Assembly (NCBI GenBank): GCA_949316235.1
Contig: OX438741.1
Span: forward strand, 15,005,124-15,069,123
DNA length: 64,000 bases
From: Oegoconia quadripuncta
Lineage: Eukaryota > Arthropoda > Insecta > Lepidoptera > Autostichidae
Reading direction: 5' to 3'
This document shows positions 1 to 11,737 of the stretch, piece by piece. The translations under genes were made by a program, and so were the position numbers. The notes below the pieces were generated by a model. The model saw only the letters and a program-made list of their open reading frames with translations. It did no database searches and had not been told where the DNA came from. Each line of letters begins with the position of its first letter. The first letter of the stretch is position 1.

Positions 1-151
1 GAAAATTTAGAAAACCCTCGAGAACATTGATGGTACATAATGACTATATCGTCCAAGTAGACTAGACCTAAAAATAGTGTTAAAACCTACGAAACGGTTT
101 AACCATCATACAGCCATCTGTATTGCCACGTTAAACCTATTATTATTATTC

Positions 152-558
152 TTCTTCTCTTTTAGAGCACCTTAAAGGGAGTGTTTCATTAGTGTGGGCC
201 TATCCGGCAACACACTACCCTACTATGGCAGGTTTAGATGACGCCGAACGATTGCTGTTGTGCGGAGAATAACAGCTTTCTGCATCTTATTCCGCAGAGT
301 CGTCGGAAGGTCCAGCTTAAGTAGACCCTCCGACAGACCCTTTGGAATAACACCAGTACTGGAAAGAATGAGGGGCACCACCGTTTCCTCCCTCTGCTGC
401 CAGACTTGCCGAATCTCCTCGGCAAGCTGCTCGTATTTCTTCAGCTTTTCCTCGGTATACCCCTTGATGTTGTGTGTGTTGGGTATACCGATGTATAGCA
501 GCCACGTGGAGCTCCTCGCCCTATCCACCAGTACAACATCAGGTCGATTGTATGGCAT
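152..558 (-). mobile_element. 3' end of an R4/Dong-like non-LTR retrotransposon
   Basis: The minus strand is open for 111 codons (558 to 223). It matches the C-terminal part of LINE proteins that carry a restriction-like endonuclease: NRPDVVLVDR followed by an IGIPNTHN strand fits the PD...D active-site layout, and the frame ends in KAVILRTTAIVRRHL before a stop. About 70 bases of 3' UTR follow, then a short AAT run at about 138-150. The 5' end is truncated directly against a TAA array at about 560. The R4 clade (Dong of Bombyx) is known to insert into TAA repeats, and trinucleotide repeat on both sides fits that. No reverse transcriptase domain remains, so this copy is dead. Clade assignment is inferred from the endonuclease-like segment and target site. 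Confidence 0.65.
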
Positions 559-559
559 T

Positions 560-682
560 TATTATTATTATTAATACTATTATTATTATTAATACTATTA
601 TTATTATTAATACTATTATTATTATTAATACTATTATTATTATTAATACTATTATTATTATTAATACTATTATTATTATTAA
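560..682. repeat. TAA-type array with an 18-bp higher-order unit
   Basis: About six and a half copies of the unit ATTATTATTATTAATACT. Each unit is a TTA run interrupted once by ATACT, so the array evolved by duplicating an 18-bp unit rather than by simple triplet slippage. It borders the truncated 5' end of the LINE at 152-558. Confidence 0.9.
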
Positions 683-1157
683 GAGCCCATAGTGTCACAC
701 TGGTGGGCAAAGGCCTTAAATAAAAAATTAGATAAACCCTCACAAAACAATATCATCGAAATACACCAAAAAACTGTGTTAAAACCTAAATATGTTCGAA
801 ACGGCTGAACCGATTTTCATCAGACATGCTAAGAACCAGTCCCGCACTCAAAACAGACCACGCATTGCTGAGATACGCCCGAACAAAGACTACACGCTCG
901 CACACAACGCCGGCATACACATAACCAACATCGTTTTTCGTCGGGTGTCAAAAAAAAAGAAATTGGACTATGTGGTCTCTGTATACTCCAGAAAAGAGAG
1001 GAATGTTTATTAAGCGGCTTGACTAAATTTGATTTGCAAGGTGTCGCGTGATTCGCCTTGATCCCCAAAGTGTCATATGGTAAAAATGGCGCCCGCCAAA
1101 TAAATATGCCGTCGGTTTTTTTTTTGGTTTTTAAATACTTATAAACTTCGTAAATAC

Positions 1158-1390
1158 TAGCATTCCGTCCGCGGCTTAGACTGCGTGGAATAACTTTATC
1201 GCGTATATGTTTAATTTGTTTATCCCGCGGGAACTATTCAATTTATCGAGATAAAAAATATCCTATGTTTTAATCCACGGTATGTTCTACCTATATATAC
1301 CAAATTTCATTGAAATCCGTTCGTCGGTTTCGCCGTGATTGAGCAACAAACAAATAAACATCCAAACTTTAGCATTTATAATATTAGGAA
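1158..1390 (+). mobile_element. Dispersed repeat family D, copy 1
   Basis: This family runs from a GC-rich head (CCGCGGCTTxGxCTGCGTGG), through ATCCCGCGGGAACTA, to a tail with TTTCGCCGTGATTGAGCAAC and an AT-rich end (ATAATATTA). Other copies are at 19963, 21214, 22110/23461 (split), 42655 and 46029. No protein is encoded. The directional tail suggests a LINE 3' end or a non-autonomous derivative; class uncertain. The flanks 683-1157 and 1391-1771 show no gene. Confidence 0.7.
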
Positions 1391-1771
1391 GAAGTTAGAT
1401 GTAAATACCTATTAAAGTGTTACCATGTATGATTCGACAAAACAAAGAAAAAATATAATAACTAGATTGGGTATCGCCGACCGATTTATTGTCCATGCTT
1501 GCTTATCATCTGTTTGTTTAGGACAAATAATACACAAACAAGTATCAATACCCATCATCTAAATTATATTATGTAGGTACGATAAAATTAGATATGTAGG
1601 TACCTATTTGATTTACCGTTACCACTTCTCCAACGAAGCAAGTGTCAACCACCGACGGAAGTTTGGAACGTTTGTAGCATTGCAACGCCAAATGGATGAA
1701 CCGATTAGTCGATTTTTTTATTTCGGCAACAAGATACAGATTTTAACCGTCAGTTGGATTGATTCTGTAGT

Positions 1772-2360
1772 TATGATTTAAAAATCATTTCATTTAGTAT
1801 TTACGAACCGGCATTACTTTGTCAGTGAAAACGCAAAATACCGGTAAATTCCGATTTTCGTGACACTACCATATGATTTTAAAATCATTTCATTTAGTAT
1901 TTACGAACTGGCATTACGGTTTATCCAGTGTCAGTGAAAATTCAAAATACCGGTAAATTCCTATTTTCGTGACACTACCGACTTACTCTTTATCATTTCG
2001 AATACGACACCTAAGCTCCTCTACAGGGAAAACCCCGTAAATGGGGCACGTAATTGAATAAAACTAGATGCAGCTTTTAGCTACGTTTAATTGAAATCGG
2101 TTCAGCCGTCAATTGGACAGTTTCAATAATATTCCTACTCTCGACCGTTTTCCAAAATATGTATTTAGGTATGATTTTAAAATCATTTCATTTAGTATTT
2201 ACGAACCGGTATTACGGTTTATCCAGTGTCAGCGAAAGCGAAATACCGGTAAATTCCTATTTTCGTGACACTACCGACTTACTCTTTATCATTTGGAATA
2301 CGACACCCAAAGCCCCTCTACGGGCAAAACCCCGTAAGTGGGCCGCGTAATTGCGAGGTG
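1772..2360 (+). repeat. Three direct copies of a dispersed repeat
   Basis: Copies begin at 1772, 1872 and 2170, each with TATGATTTxAAAATCATTTC, a near-palindrome. The first is cut to about 100 bp. The second and third share about 185 bp, ending in ACCCCGTAAxTGGG. About 110 bp of unrelated sequence separates copies two and three. No coding potential. Confidence 0.8.
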
Positions 2361-2587
2361 TCGATTGTCACGTACGCGTGCGAAAAAAACGGTTATATAG
2401 TGGCACGCGAGTTGACTAACCCGTCCGTGTGCCTTCGCACAACTCGCCCTTAATTTGTGCGACGCCTTTGGATAACCTTTTATATTTCGGATGGGAGCGC
2501 TATTAACGTTATTTTTCTTGGCAGTAGGGTTAAAGTCACTTCACGTTTAAATAACTCTAAATTATTGAATTAGTGTATAATTTTTTA

Positions 2588-2892
2588 TGCACGACGGGGT
2601 CGTACGTGACCTCAATCACACCTAAGGTCGAAGGTGGAAGCGTACTGACACGGAAGCCCCAACACATTTGGCGGACTGGCTATCTTATCTCTGAAAACCG
2701 GAACACAACAGTGCTATTAACATTGCTGTTTGGCGGCAGATTTAGATAAGATGGTGGTAGCTAGCCAGGCAGACATTTTTAATTGACCCACCACCCACCA
2801 AACCGAGTACTTAAACATGTACCCCGCTGGAGATCGAACCCGCCACCTCCGAATAGTAAACCCAATGTTGTTTACATTGAGCCAAGGAGGCG
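2588..2892 (-). mobile_element. SINE family C, copy 1
   Basis: Near full-length tRNA-derived SINE. On the minus strand the head has GTGGCTC-like and GTTCGATCTCCAGCGGGGTA (box B) sequence. The body has GGTGGTAGCTAGCCAGGC and the tail ends TGCATAAAAAA. At least twelve other full or partial copies lie in the window. Confidence 0.85.
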
Positions 2893-2937
2893 ATTTATTT
2901 TAACATAATATTTAAAATTTATTATAACAAAATATTT

Positions 2938-3065
2938 ATTTCATCATCATCATGTGAGCCACAGGACATCCATTGCTGAACATAGGCCTCCCCCATAGAA
3001 TTAAAGACGACGTGCTAAAAGTCGCTGCAAATGCAGACCGCTTCAAACCGGTCACTCTGAAATAT
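2938..3065. repeat. Lepidopteran-type dispersed repeat fragment
   Basis: A CATCATCATCAT run followed by CATTGCTGAACATAGGCCTC, a motif I recognise as common in moth and butterfly repeats. A short fragment with no coding content. Confidence 0.5.
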
Positions 3066-3097
3066 TTATTTAATCTTATATTATAGTAATTTTTATG

Positions 3098-3103
<6 letters not shown>

Positions 3104-3151
<48 letters not shown>
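3104..3151. repeat. (AT)n microsatellite
   Basis: About 24 uninterrupted AT dinucleotides. 3152-3866 beyond it is AT-rich sequence in which I see no gene or clear repeat. Confidence 0.95.
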
Positions 3152-3153
<2 letters not shown>

Positions 3154-3866
3154 CATTACATACATACATATTATACTGTATTTACTAATACTGCTACTTA
3201 ATATAATAATTCAAAACTATAAACAACCTCTAAACCTAGCAAAATTTTAAACTTTATTTAATAATGGGATTTCTTTGCATCTTTGTTCTAAGTCTAAACT
3301 GGGAGAAGCCATCTGTCTCTTAAGATACAGGTTTATATAACCTAGTTTAGTCGTCAGCAACTAAAACATGGTGCTGCTAGTATCAATATAAATACAATGG
3401 CTCAGATCTAATAACGCCTGAATTTGCATAGAGATGAAATATAAGTAATAATAATTATTACTAGTTATTATTATTATAACTGAACCTTTAGAAAGCCCCT
3501 GAGTAAAGACCCTTATATTTTATTTCTGTAACCAATTTGCCCGGTTACGCAAATGAAGTTATTTTCGCGATGAGAGAATTTTTTAATTGAGCAACCAGCC
3601 GTTGTGTAGGTACCTTGATTGTTAAACGATGAGGATTTGCTAAGATTTCTCTCAATATAGACTTAATCTAAAGGTTTCGATATAACGAGTGACGTGAGCA
3701 ACGTTGGCGGTTAACTCGACATCAAAGAGGTCACGTGCCACTGTTTAACAAACATTGTTTCACTTCACAGACCATAAATAACCCTCTTTTTTGGCTTCGC
3801 AGCAGTCGGGTAAGGACTAAGTAGATTGAAAATAAATAAGCTATATTTCGAACAGTTACACCAATT

Positions 3867-4083
3867 GACGGACCGATTGCTGTAGTGGATAGTGACTCTG
3901 TCAGGCGAAACCAACGGTTGCGGGTTCGAATCCGTGTGATGAATACGAACATTTATTCCCGAGTCATGGATGTTTATATAAATATTTATGTATGTTTATC
4001 CGTTATCTAGTATCCCTAGTACAAGCTTTGCTTAGTTTGGAACTAGATGTTTAGTGTAAGTCTCCAAAATATTTATTTATTTA
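3867..4083 (+). mobile_element. SINE family B, copy 1
   Basis: tRNA-derived head with GTAGTGGATAGTGAC (box A region) and GCGGGTTCGAATCC (box B). The body has ATGGATGTTTATATAAATAT and the tail AAATATTTATTTATTT. A few bases are missing just after box B compared with the copy at 20932. Confidence 0.85.
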
Positions 4084-4268
4084 ACGACCACATGACTTGT
4101 AGAGACGATGCCTGAGACAGGCGTGAGCCTGTTTCAGGATCACCAGTGCCCCTGTTTTAATACCCGGATGATGAAAGGAATAGTTGGATTTGTACTAGTT
4201 AGGTACATCTAGTACATCTACATTATGACGGGACACATTCGAACACACCACTCCGTGTATTTGCTCTA

Positions 4269-4312
4269 TGACGTCAAAGCACAAGCGCCGCGGGGTCGCA
4301 AGTGTGACGTCA
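4269..4312. promoter_or_regulatory. Two perfect CRE palindromes (TGACGTCA)
   Basis: TGACGTCA occurs at 4269-4276 and again at 4305-4312, within a locally GC-rich stretch (about 4225-4530). TGACGTCA is the CREB/ATF consensus. No gene start was identified nearby, so a promoter role is inference. 4313-5104 contains no recognisable gene. Confidence 0.3.
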
Positions 4313-5104
4313 CGATACAACATAGCACCGCCGCTTTCGATATGGCGAAGGCTCTAACATCCACATTTGCACAACCCAGGGCCCCAGCTGAAACGGTGAG
4401 GCAAGCCGGCCTTGGTGCCGACTTGTGACGAAAAGGCGTAACAATGGCCCGCAAAAACGCGTTGCTAACCGCTTGGGAAAAAAAATGTGCGAATTCGTCA
4501 TGACTGCTGCTCGGCACGCATGACCGGGGGCGTGGGCTTCTATTCAGACAGTTTGACCTCTGGACTGGTTCTGGTTTTAAAAAATCTGACTATTAAAAGA
4601 GGTCTAGATATGCTGGTCGTTTTACGCACGAGTTGATCCTGTTTTTTTTAGTATGGAGTACGATTCACTTTGTAGTGGCCGAATTAGAAAATTTTTGGGG
4701 TTGGAAAGTTGGTTTCTGGCGCTTATTGTATGCTAGTTTGACGTTGGGTCAGTGGAGTGATTGTCCGGCGTTGGTATTATTATATGGTTATGTCAGACGT
4801 ACTTGTACGTTTTATAACAAAAGTTTAAATAGTTGTTAAGGGGCGATAGATCGTCAGAGCTCCACGTACACCAGCTTAAACTGATGATTTTATCAAATTT
4901 ATTGGTAATTTAGAGATGCCTGTTAGCCACAGTTGAGAACCGAAGAGGAAAGATGATAGGGGAAAGGTTGAAGGAAAGAGAGGAAGGGGATGACCTAGGC
5001 GTAATTACTTTGACCAAGTGAAAGAAAAGGTGAATGTCGTGTCGTATATACCAAGAGGTTAAAACGACGGCGGAAAGTAATAAATAAATAAATAAATAAA
5101 TAAA

Positions 5105-5326
5105 TATTTCGGACACTTACACCAATCATCTAGTCCCAAACTAAGCAAAGCTTGTACTATGAATACTAGATAACGGATAAACATACATAAATAATTATAT
5201 AAACATCCATGACTCGGGAATAAATGTTTATATTCATCACACAAACATTGACCCCTCGCGGGATTCGAACCCGCAACCGTTGGTTTCGCTGATAGGGTCA
5301 CTATCCACTACACCAATCGGTCGTCA
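5105..5326 (-). mobile_element. SINE family B, copy 2
   Basis: Reverse-strand copy with box B (GGGTTCGAATCCCGCG on the minus strand) and the GTAGTGGATAGTGAC box A region. It is preceded by a TAAA microsatellite (about 5080-5105) that represents its A-rich tail. Confidence 0.85.
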
Positions 5327-5520
5327 AAAAAGTAAAGAGACGTGGTCATTAATCCACCGACAAAAGCTCTTAAATTGAAGAGAGAGATTGGTAATCACAC
5401 CGACCTGCAAAAATAAGACAATCGTCTAGCTAGATACCTCAAGCTAAACTGCTATTTATCATAATTATACAAAAAACTACTGAACCGATTATACTGAAAT
5501 TACAATGAGACCAACTTTGA

Positions 5521-5786
5521 CGACCTGTTTGGTGTAGTGGTTAGAAACGCTGACTGCTATACCAAAAGGTCGCGGGTTCGAATCCCGCTAGGGGCATATG
5601 TTTGTATGATGAATACGGACATGTGTACCCGAGTTATGGATGTTTTTCATTTATATGTATTTTATTTACAAAAAAAAAAAATATTTGTGTAGTATATCAA
5701 CCGTCTGGTATCCTTAATACAAGCCTAGATGCTTAGTGTGGAACTAAATGGCGCTGTGTGTATGTCCATATACATTTATTTATAAC
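5521..5786 (+). mobile_element. SINE family A, copy 1
   Basis: tRNA-derived head: TTTGGTGTAGTGGTTAGAAA, then box B GGTTCGAATCCCGCTAGGGG. The body contains TATGATGAATACGGACATGT and an A-rich stretch, and the 3' end reads ATGGCGCTGTGTGTATGTCC. Other copies are at 7471, 20222, 37875 and 50223. Nothing recognisable lies in 5787-6292. Confidence 0.85.
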
Positions 5787-6292
5787 TTGACGGTAATTCA
5801 TTTACATAAACAATCACGCAAATGGTATGGTCAGTGAACATACCTACATAAAATAAATACAGTTGAACATAGAACCTCCTCCTTTTTAGATAAAAGTCGG
5901 TTAAAATAGTATACAAGCTATCTGTTTATTTCAGCCGACTTCACAAAGTTAGTAGAAATTTAAATACAATAGGGTTCAATTTCAAAAACAAATATTAATT
6001 TCGTAGAATAAAATTATTGCTGTGTGGTTTCGGCACTCGAATAGAACCAACCCGTCTCTTCCCGTGGGTGTCGTAAAAGGCGACTAAGGGACTTGCCACC
6101 AAAAAACTTCTATTTGCACGTCTCAACAGCGATGAGCTCACCCCGCGTGAGAATTTCTATATATTTCATAAGGTGGAAAGTGGATGTTGTTGAAATCATT
6201 TAACTTCTAACGTTTGGAACACCCAAACACTATTGTTTGGGATATCTCTGACCACCCCATTTGAGGTAAAGATCGAAAACATCACATCTTTA

Positions 6293-6612
6293 CCGCCTCC
6301 GTGGCTCAATGTAAACAACATTGGGTTTACGATTCGGAAGTCCCGGGTTCGATCCCCAGCGGGGTACATATTTAGTACTCGGTTTGGTTGGTGGTTGGGC
6401 ATATTCAATGTCCGCCTGGCTAGCTACCAACGTCTTATCTAAATCTGCCGCCAAGCAGCAATGTTAATAGCATTGTTGTATTCCGATTGTCAGAGATAAG
6501 ATAGCCAGTCCCCCAAATGTGTTGGGGTTTCCGGGTCAGTATGCTTCGACCTTATCTTCACTTAACATCAGATGTGATTGAGGTCAAGTACTAACCCGCT
6601 GTGCATAAAAAA
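6293..6612 (+). mobile_element. SINE family C, copy 2
   Basis: One of the best full-length copies. Head CCGCCTCCGTGGCTCAATGT, box B GGTTCGATCCCCAGCGGGGT, body CCGCCTGGCTAGCTACC, tail GTGCATAAAAAAAAA. Confidence 0.9.
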
Positions 6613-6618
6613 AAATGC

Positions 6619-6692
6619 AGGTATTCATAATACAAGCCTAGTGCTCAGTGTGGAATAGATGGCGCTGTGTGTCTAAGAATATTTATTTATTA
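6619..6692 (+). mobile_element. SINE family A, 3' fragment
   Basis: Only the 3' part remains (ATACAAGCCTAGTGCTCAGT to GGCGCTGTGTGT and an AT-rich tail), abutting the tail of the family C copy before it. 6693-7470 has no recognisable gene. Confidence 0.65.
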
Positions 6693-7470
6693 TTATTACG
6701 ATTTCTGTACACGTCACGTCTTTTTAATGTTTTCGTAATTTAAAAGAAATATATCTCATAGCATGTGTAGTTTTTAATTCAAAAAATTGCAGGGCCTTTC
6801 TTCCTCTTCTATTCAAAGTAAAATACGCCTCCGGGTACTTTGGGCCCACACGGTGTTATGTAAAAACAAAAGAAATCCGACAGCATATTTTGTATTTTAC
6901 CATAAAATGTAGGTATCTTATGATTATGACACTCTGGGTATTGTATTGTATTTACTCGTCAACAATGTCATTGTGTTCGAAATTAGATAACATAAAACAT
7001 GAAATCAAATTATAAAATATGGAATAACTTATCAATAACTAGGATTAATTTATAAAATTATGGAATAAATTATAAAACATAGTCTAATTGCATCAGTATC
7101 AAATTACAAAATACATTACAAAATACAATACCAATACAATCAAACGACACTTAGCACATCAAAATTGGTCGACCCGTTAAGGCTACAAGAGGTAACATAT
7201 AAATCTACAAACATACAGGGTGAAATTTAATTCGTGTAATTCCTATTCACTGGTGACTCCAATCCTGAATATTCACATTCCATTAGGAACCAGATAAAAA
7301 AAAATCGACTACCCATACAAAGTAAACCATTGAAACCACCTTTAGTATGGAATTGCAACAATTTTCGCCTATGGTTCCTAGTGGATAGTTGTTCTTAATC
7401 AGAAGTGGACTCACCAACCGAAAATTGTTGGACTTCCATATTAAAGGTGCTTTCAGAAATGTTTACTTAC

Positions 7471-7712
7471 GACATGTTTGGTGTAGTGGTTAGAAACTCT
7501 GACCACTATACCAAAAGGTCGCGGGTTCGAATCCCGCTAGGGGCATATGTTTGTATGATGAATACAGACATGTGTAAGTTTTTATTTACAAAAAAAATGT
7601 ATTTATGTAGTATATCAACCATCTGGTATCCACAACACAAGCCTATAGTTGCTTACTGTGGAACTAGATGGCATTGTGTGCCTGTCCAAGGATATTTACT
7701 TATTTATATTTG
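7471..7712 (+). mobile_element. SINE family A, copy 2
   Basis: Full head with TTTGGTGTAGTGGTTAGAAA and box B GGTTCGAATCCCGCTAGGGG. The 3' end reads ATGGCATTGTGTGCCTGTCC. 7713-8650 holds no recognisable gene. Confidence 0.85.
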
Positions 7713-8650
7713 TTTGTATGGGTAATAGAAAGATTTTTGATCGAAATCAACTATGGTTGCTTGGGGAAAGTTGTTCGTAATCAAGAGTGACGTCACCAGT
7801 TATTGGGTATTAGGTACACGAATTCAAATTCACCTCTATATATACACGCGCCCGAAAAACATTAACTACAACTCGCCGAGTAGTCTACTGAATCATCAGT
7901 TGCATCGATTGAAAAAAAAAAAACTGCAGAGGCGCCGCATTCATCCGAAAAACCGATTCAGTTTTATATTCTGACCCAAATTTTATGTACGCAGGCCCGG
8001 TGTGATTGGATATTGATTTATTTTATAATCCCGATGAAAAATGTGTTTGACGGTGTTGTTTGTCAAGATGCATCGCAGTAATGTATTGGTACGGTTGAGT
8101 TCGGTTTTTTATATTAAAGACTAAACGATGAGACCAGTGGCGTGCCTTCCACACAGGCAGAAAGGCAGTATCTACCTTAGCAAATTGTAAGCTTTTTTTT
8201 TATGCACATTTGCTGAAAATCGGTTAAACCGTTTTGAAGATACCTTTTAGCACAGTTGTTTGGTGTTTTTGGATGATATCATAGTAATGCGGAGGTTTTC
8301 TAAGTTTTCCATATGTTTCAAAGTCGCATGAAATGTGATTGGCTCGCGAGGATTGACGCAATATATCAGCTTTCCTTCGGCGGCTTGACGCTTGGGAATA
8401 CTTTATTGCGGACTATGTTTTCGTGTGTTGTCTTATGTCCTTCGCCGGCGGATTACAGGCCATATCACTGTCAAATTTCACTATGGTCTGCTCATATTTG
8501 GTCAGTCATAGAGTTCTGGAAAAGGTATATCAAACAAATCTTAAACTGACTCTATGTCCTCCTGGACTGAAAATTTCCGACATCAATAGATTTGTCACTT
8601 TAAGCAAAGTCTATCGCCAGTGAAATGTCGAGTGAGCGAGAATTGAGATC

Positions 8651-8858
8651 CAGGCCCCTGATTCTCGCCCACTCGGGATTTCAATGTCAATAGACATCAA
8701 TAGGTTTCTCACTTTTACACCTGCATATAAGAGTGAAAGAGATAGAAATGTCGATAGAATTTGGTATCTCTTTCACACTTATATACATGTGTAAAAGTGA
8801 CAAACCTATTGATGTCGTTCGACATTGAAATCTCGAGTATGTGAGAATCAGGCTCCTG
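8651..8858. mobile_element. Palindromic MITE with long inverted arms
   Basis: The left arm (8651 to about 8745, starting CAGGCCCCTGATTCTC) is matched in reverse complement by the right arm (about 8766 to 8858, starting CAGGAGCCTGATTCTC on the minus strand). Both arms contain GACATCAATAGGTTT and a TATAAG...GTGAAAGAGATA inner block. No protein. A further fragment of the same family lies just left at about 8575-8640. Confidence 0.75.
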
Positions 8859-8919
8859 ATCTCAAGCTACATCTCTACCAAAATTAAAAGCAGGTGGCCG
8901 CCTATAGACCACTGACTTG

Positions 8920-9056
8920 ACTTAACGAGTACCTTCAATTGAAAACGACTGGGACCGACTATTTAATGTGACCGCAGAAGCACGGAAACACTCTTATTAA
9001 AATGTATCTAGCTTAACTTCGCTAATCGATAACGAATAGCGAATGCGACTGCGCCA
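8920..9056 (+). repeat. Dispersed repeat family O, copy 1
   Basis: It matches 50727-50910 (ACTCxTATTAAAATG, then CGAATxCGACTGCGCC) and, inverted and split, 36976-37450. Class unknown. Confidence 0.55.
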
Positions 9057-9339
9057 CGTTTACTTCATCTATGCATAGTTTATGAATATTTAAAATTAAA
9101 ATATGATTGATGAATCGTATCTGAATTGAAAGTATCCTTAACCATTTGTCGATAGCAAGATAAATAAAAAATCGCTTATCCGATTATGTTTATCGCCCAT
9201 TTAAAACCCCAGTTGTATTAAATATTTTATCGCGCGATAAATTAACATTTTATGACATTTCATTTAACTAACTGTTAAACCAGTGTGTGGTTAGATTGGA
9301 TATCCACTGTTTGTTGGATTGACGAAAATTTGCAAATGT

Positions 9340-9909
9340 GTACACGTGGCCGCATGAGGACAGTAACACTTCCATTATAACCGGACCTCGCTGCGTTCAC
9401 AGCTCCGATAGCGTCCAGTTAAAATAAGTAATATGTACACATGGTCGCATGAGGACAGTAACACTTGCACTATAAGCGGACCTCGCTGCGTTCACAGCTC
9501 CGATAGCGTCCAGTTAAAATACGTAATATGTACACATGGTCGCATGAGGACAGTAACACTTGCACTATAAGCGGACCTCGCTGCGTTCACAGCTCCGATA
9601 GCGTCCAGTTAAAATACGTAATACGTACACATGGTCGCATGAGGACAGTAACACTTGCACTATAAGCGGACCTCGCTGCGTTCACAGCTCCGAGAGCGTC
9701 CAGTTAAAATACGTAATACGTACACATGGTCGCATGAGGACAGTAACACTTGCACTATAAGCGGACCTCGCTGCGTTCACAGCTCCGAGAGCGTCCAGTT
9801 AAAATACGTAATATGTACACGTGGTCGCATGAGGACAGTAACACTTCCACTAAAAGCGGACCTCGGCTGCGTTCACAGCTCCAATAGCGGCCAGTAAATA
9901 GACGTAATT
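9340..9909 (+). repeat. 95-bp satellite, six tandem copies
   Basis: Copies start at 9340, 9435, 9530, 9625, 9720 and 9815, so the period is exactly 95 bp throughout. Each contains CATGAGGACAGTAACACTT and CCTCGxTGCGTTCACAGCTC. The middle four copies are nearly identical while the first and last are more diverged, as expected from unequal exchange. Short open frames across it are an artefact of repetition. Confidence 0.95.
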
Positions 9910-10605
9910 TTTGTGGTATAACTTCTATAATGTTAAAGTTACTGACTCTTGTAGAAAGATAGAGTATACCCATGACTAATAGAAGAAACAATGTTTTCTA
10001 AAAATTCTGTAGCTTGCTTTAGGTATTTAGTTAAAAAGATATAATATTGAATTAAAGTTACCAAGCTGTGAATTCATTGCGTTGTAGAAGATGCTAATAT
10101 CTCCTAAAACAATTTCTCAGTGGCTATTTTATATTTTCCAAAAATAGTTTATGAGACATCAATCTTCATGTTTACATAAATAAAAAGTTCATACTCTGCG
10201 ACGATATTTTGCATAAAAGATAAAAATATAATAAAGAGTTTTTCATTATTATATTTTATGAAATGCAGATGAATTATCCTTTTGTGCGTATTTGTACCTT
10301 GTCACCTTTTCCCTAAAAGCGGCCTCTTTCAGACTATCTTTTGTGCAAAATATCGTCGCAGAGTATTGTAGTTAGACTGAATATCGCTGAGCAGCCCATC
10401 CAATAGAAATTAAAATATTCGGTGACTTTAAAGTTTTTTATTTTCCCGTAACACTTTATGTAACATTTGACATTAATCATGGACTTCTGTAATATTCGAC
10501 AACATCGATAATTTATTATCAGTAATATCGATATCGCTTTCAAAATTATATTTTATCAATGTTGCTCCTCCCTACTGTCCTCGATACTAATATTAAACGA
10601 ACACT
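9910..10605. other. No gene recognised
   Basis: AT-rich sequence without a convincing coding frame, RNA gene or repeat. Confidence 0.5.
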
Positions 10606-10800
10606 AACATCAGCCCCCATACCATGACAGACGTGATAAACGTTTATGTCGCGCGAGATAACATTTGTCTTGCTCAATCGCTTGGGCTAAATATACAACT
10701 GTCCCACTCTCACGTCGCGTCGCAGGCGACATACGATATCACGCTACGGGGACAGGGCGCGATAATGCAGGGATCACGATTATTGGAAGGGCATGCCTGG
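10606..10800 (+). repeat. Dispersed repeat family L, copy 1
   Basis: It shares CGCGAGATAAxATTTGTC and ATATACAACTGTCCCACTCT with 16780-16930. No coding function. 10801-11737 has no gene; 11690-11745 resembles the fragment at 50610-50690 (TTACACGTxCCCACTGT). Confidence 0.6.
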
Positions 10801-11737
10801 CAGAGGTCGCCAACATTCAGCAATAATATTTAGCAACATTATCCAACACAAACACGTTGGGGCGACGATAACAGTTGCAAAATAGACTTCCTAACGTGAT
10901 GGAGTAATAATGACATTATATTGTTACTGTAAATAGTTTTATGGGCGTGTTCATCATGCTGGAAGGTTAGTGAGGTCGTGGTACGGGAAATTATGAAGGA
11001 CATGTTAAAACATGCTCCTGTTTGGCACATGTATGGTATTTGGCACCTACTGTTTGTACAAGAATCAGGTTCTATTATCGCAACGTTTATTTGTGCTACT
11101 CTTCTGTTTAAATTATTTTTACTGATATATTAGGTCCTTACCCATGAAATTGGCGTTTTGTATGAAGAATTTAATTAAGACTGTTTTCTCCATACAAAAA
11201 TTTTTGATTTTTTTTTTTGGGAACGGCAAATTCAAATTTAGCTAAACTTTGTGTGTATTATCGGATAACATTAAGTTAAGTGTAGGCAGCGTTAATTTTT
11301 AAAAGTAACCGCTTTATAAAAGTTTCAGCTAATCTAAGAAATGATTACGGGAAGCACATGAAAAGAGCGTTGTTCAAATTTTTTTTATTATGTGATTTAG
11401 CCCAGAAATTAAAAAATATTTCATGTGAAGCCTTGAAATAATATTCCACTTTCCAAATAAAAACCAAATTTGGATATAGCTTCGAAAATCGCAGGAATTG
11501 GTACATAATATGACTAACGAAGAAAAAAAAACTCAAATTTCATAGGTAAAGACCCAATATTAAATCTCATTTATGAGTAGGTATATTTTAATAAAGAATT
11601 CGGACTGTGTAAAAAGCCAACTAAAACATAACCCTCTCTTCAGTCGGGTAAAAAGCAACACAAGTCAATTCATCATCAATCACCAGCCTTACACGTCCCC
11701 ACTGTAGGGGCACAACCTTGTCTCGCTGGGAGAGGGT

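Noticed and set aside
5521..5600. tRNA gene, from box A and box B sequences (also at the other SINE heads)
   Set aside because: The sequence cannot fold as a full cloverleaf, and the same head continues into a repeated SINE body at many places.
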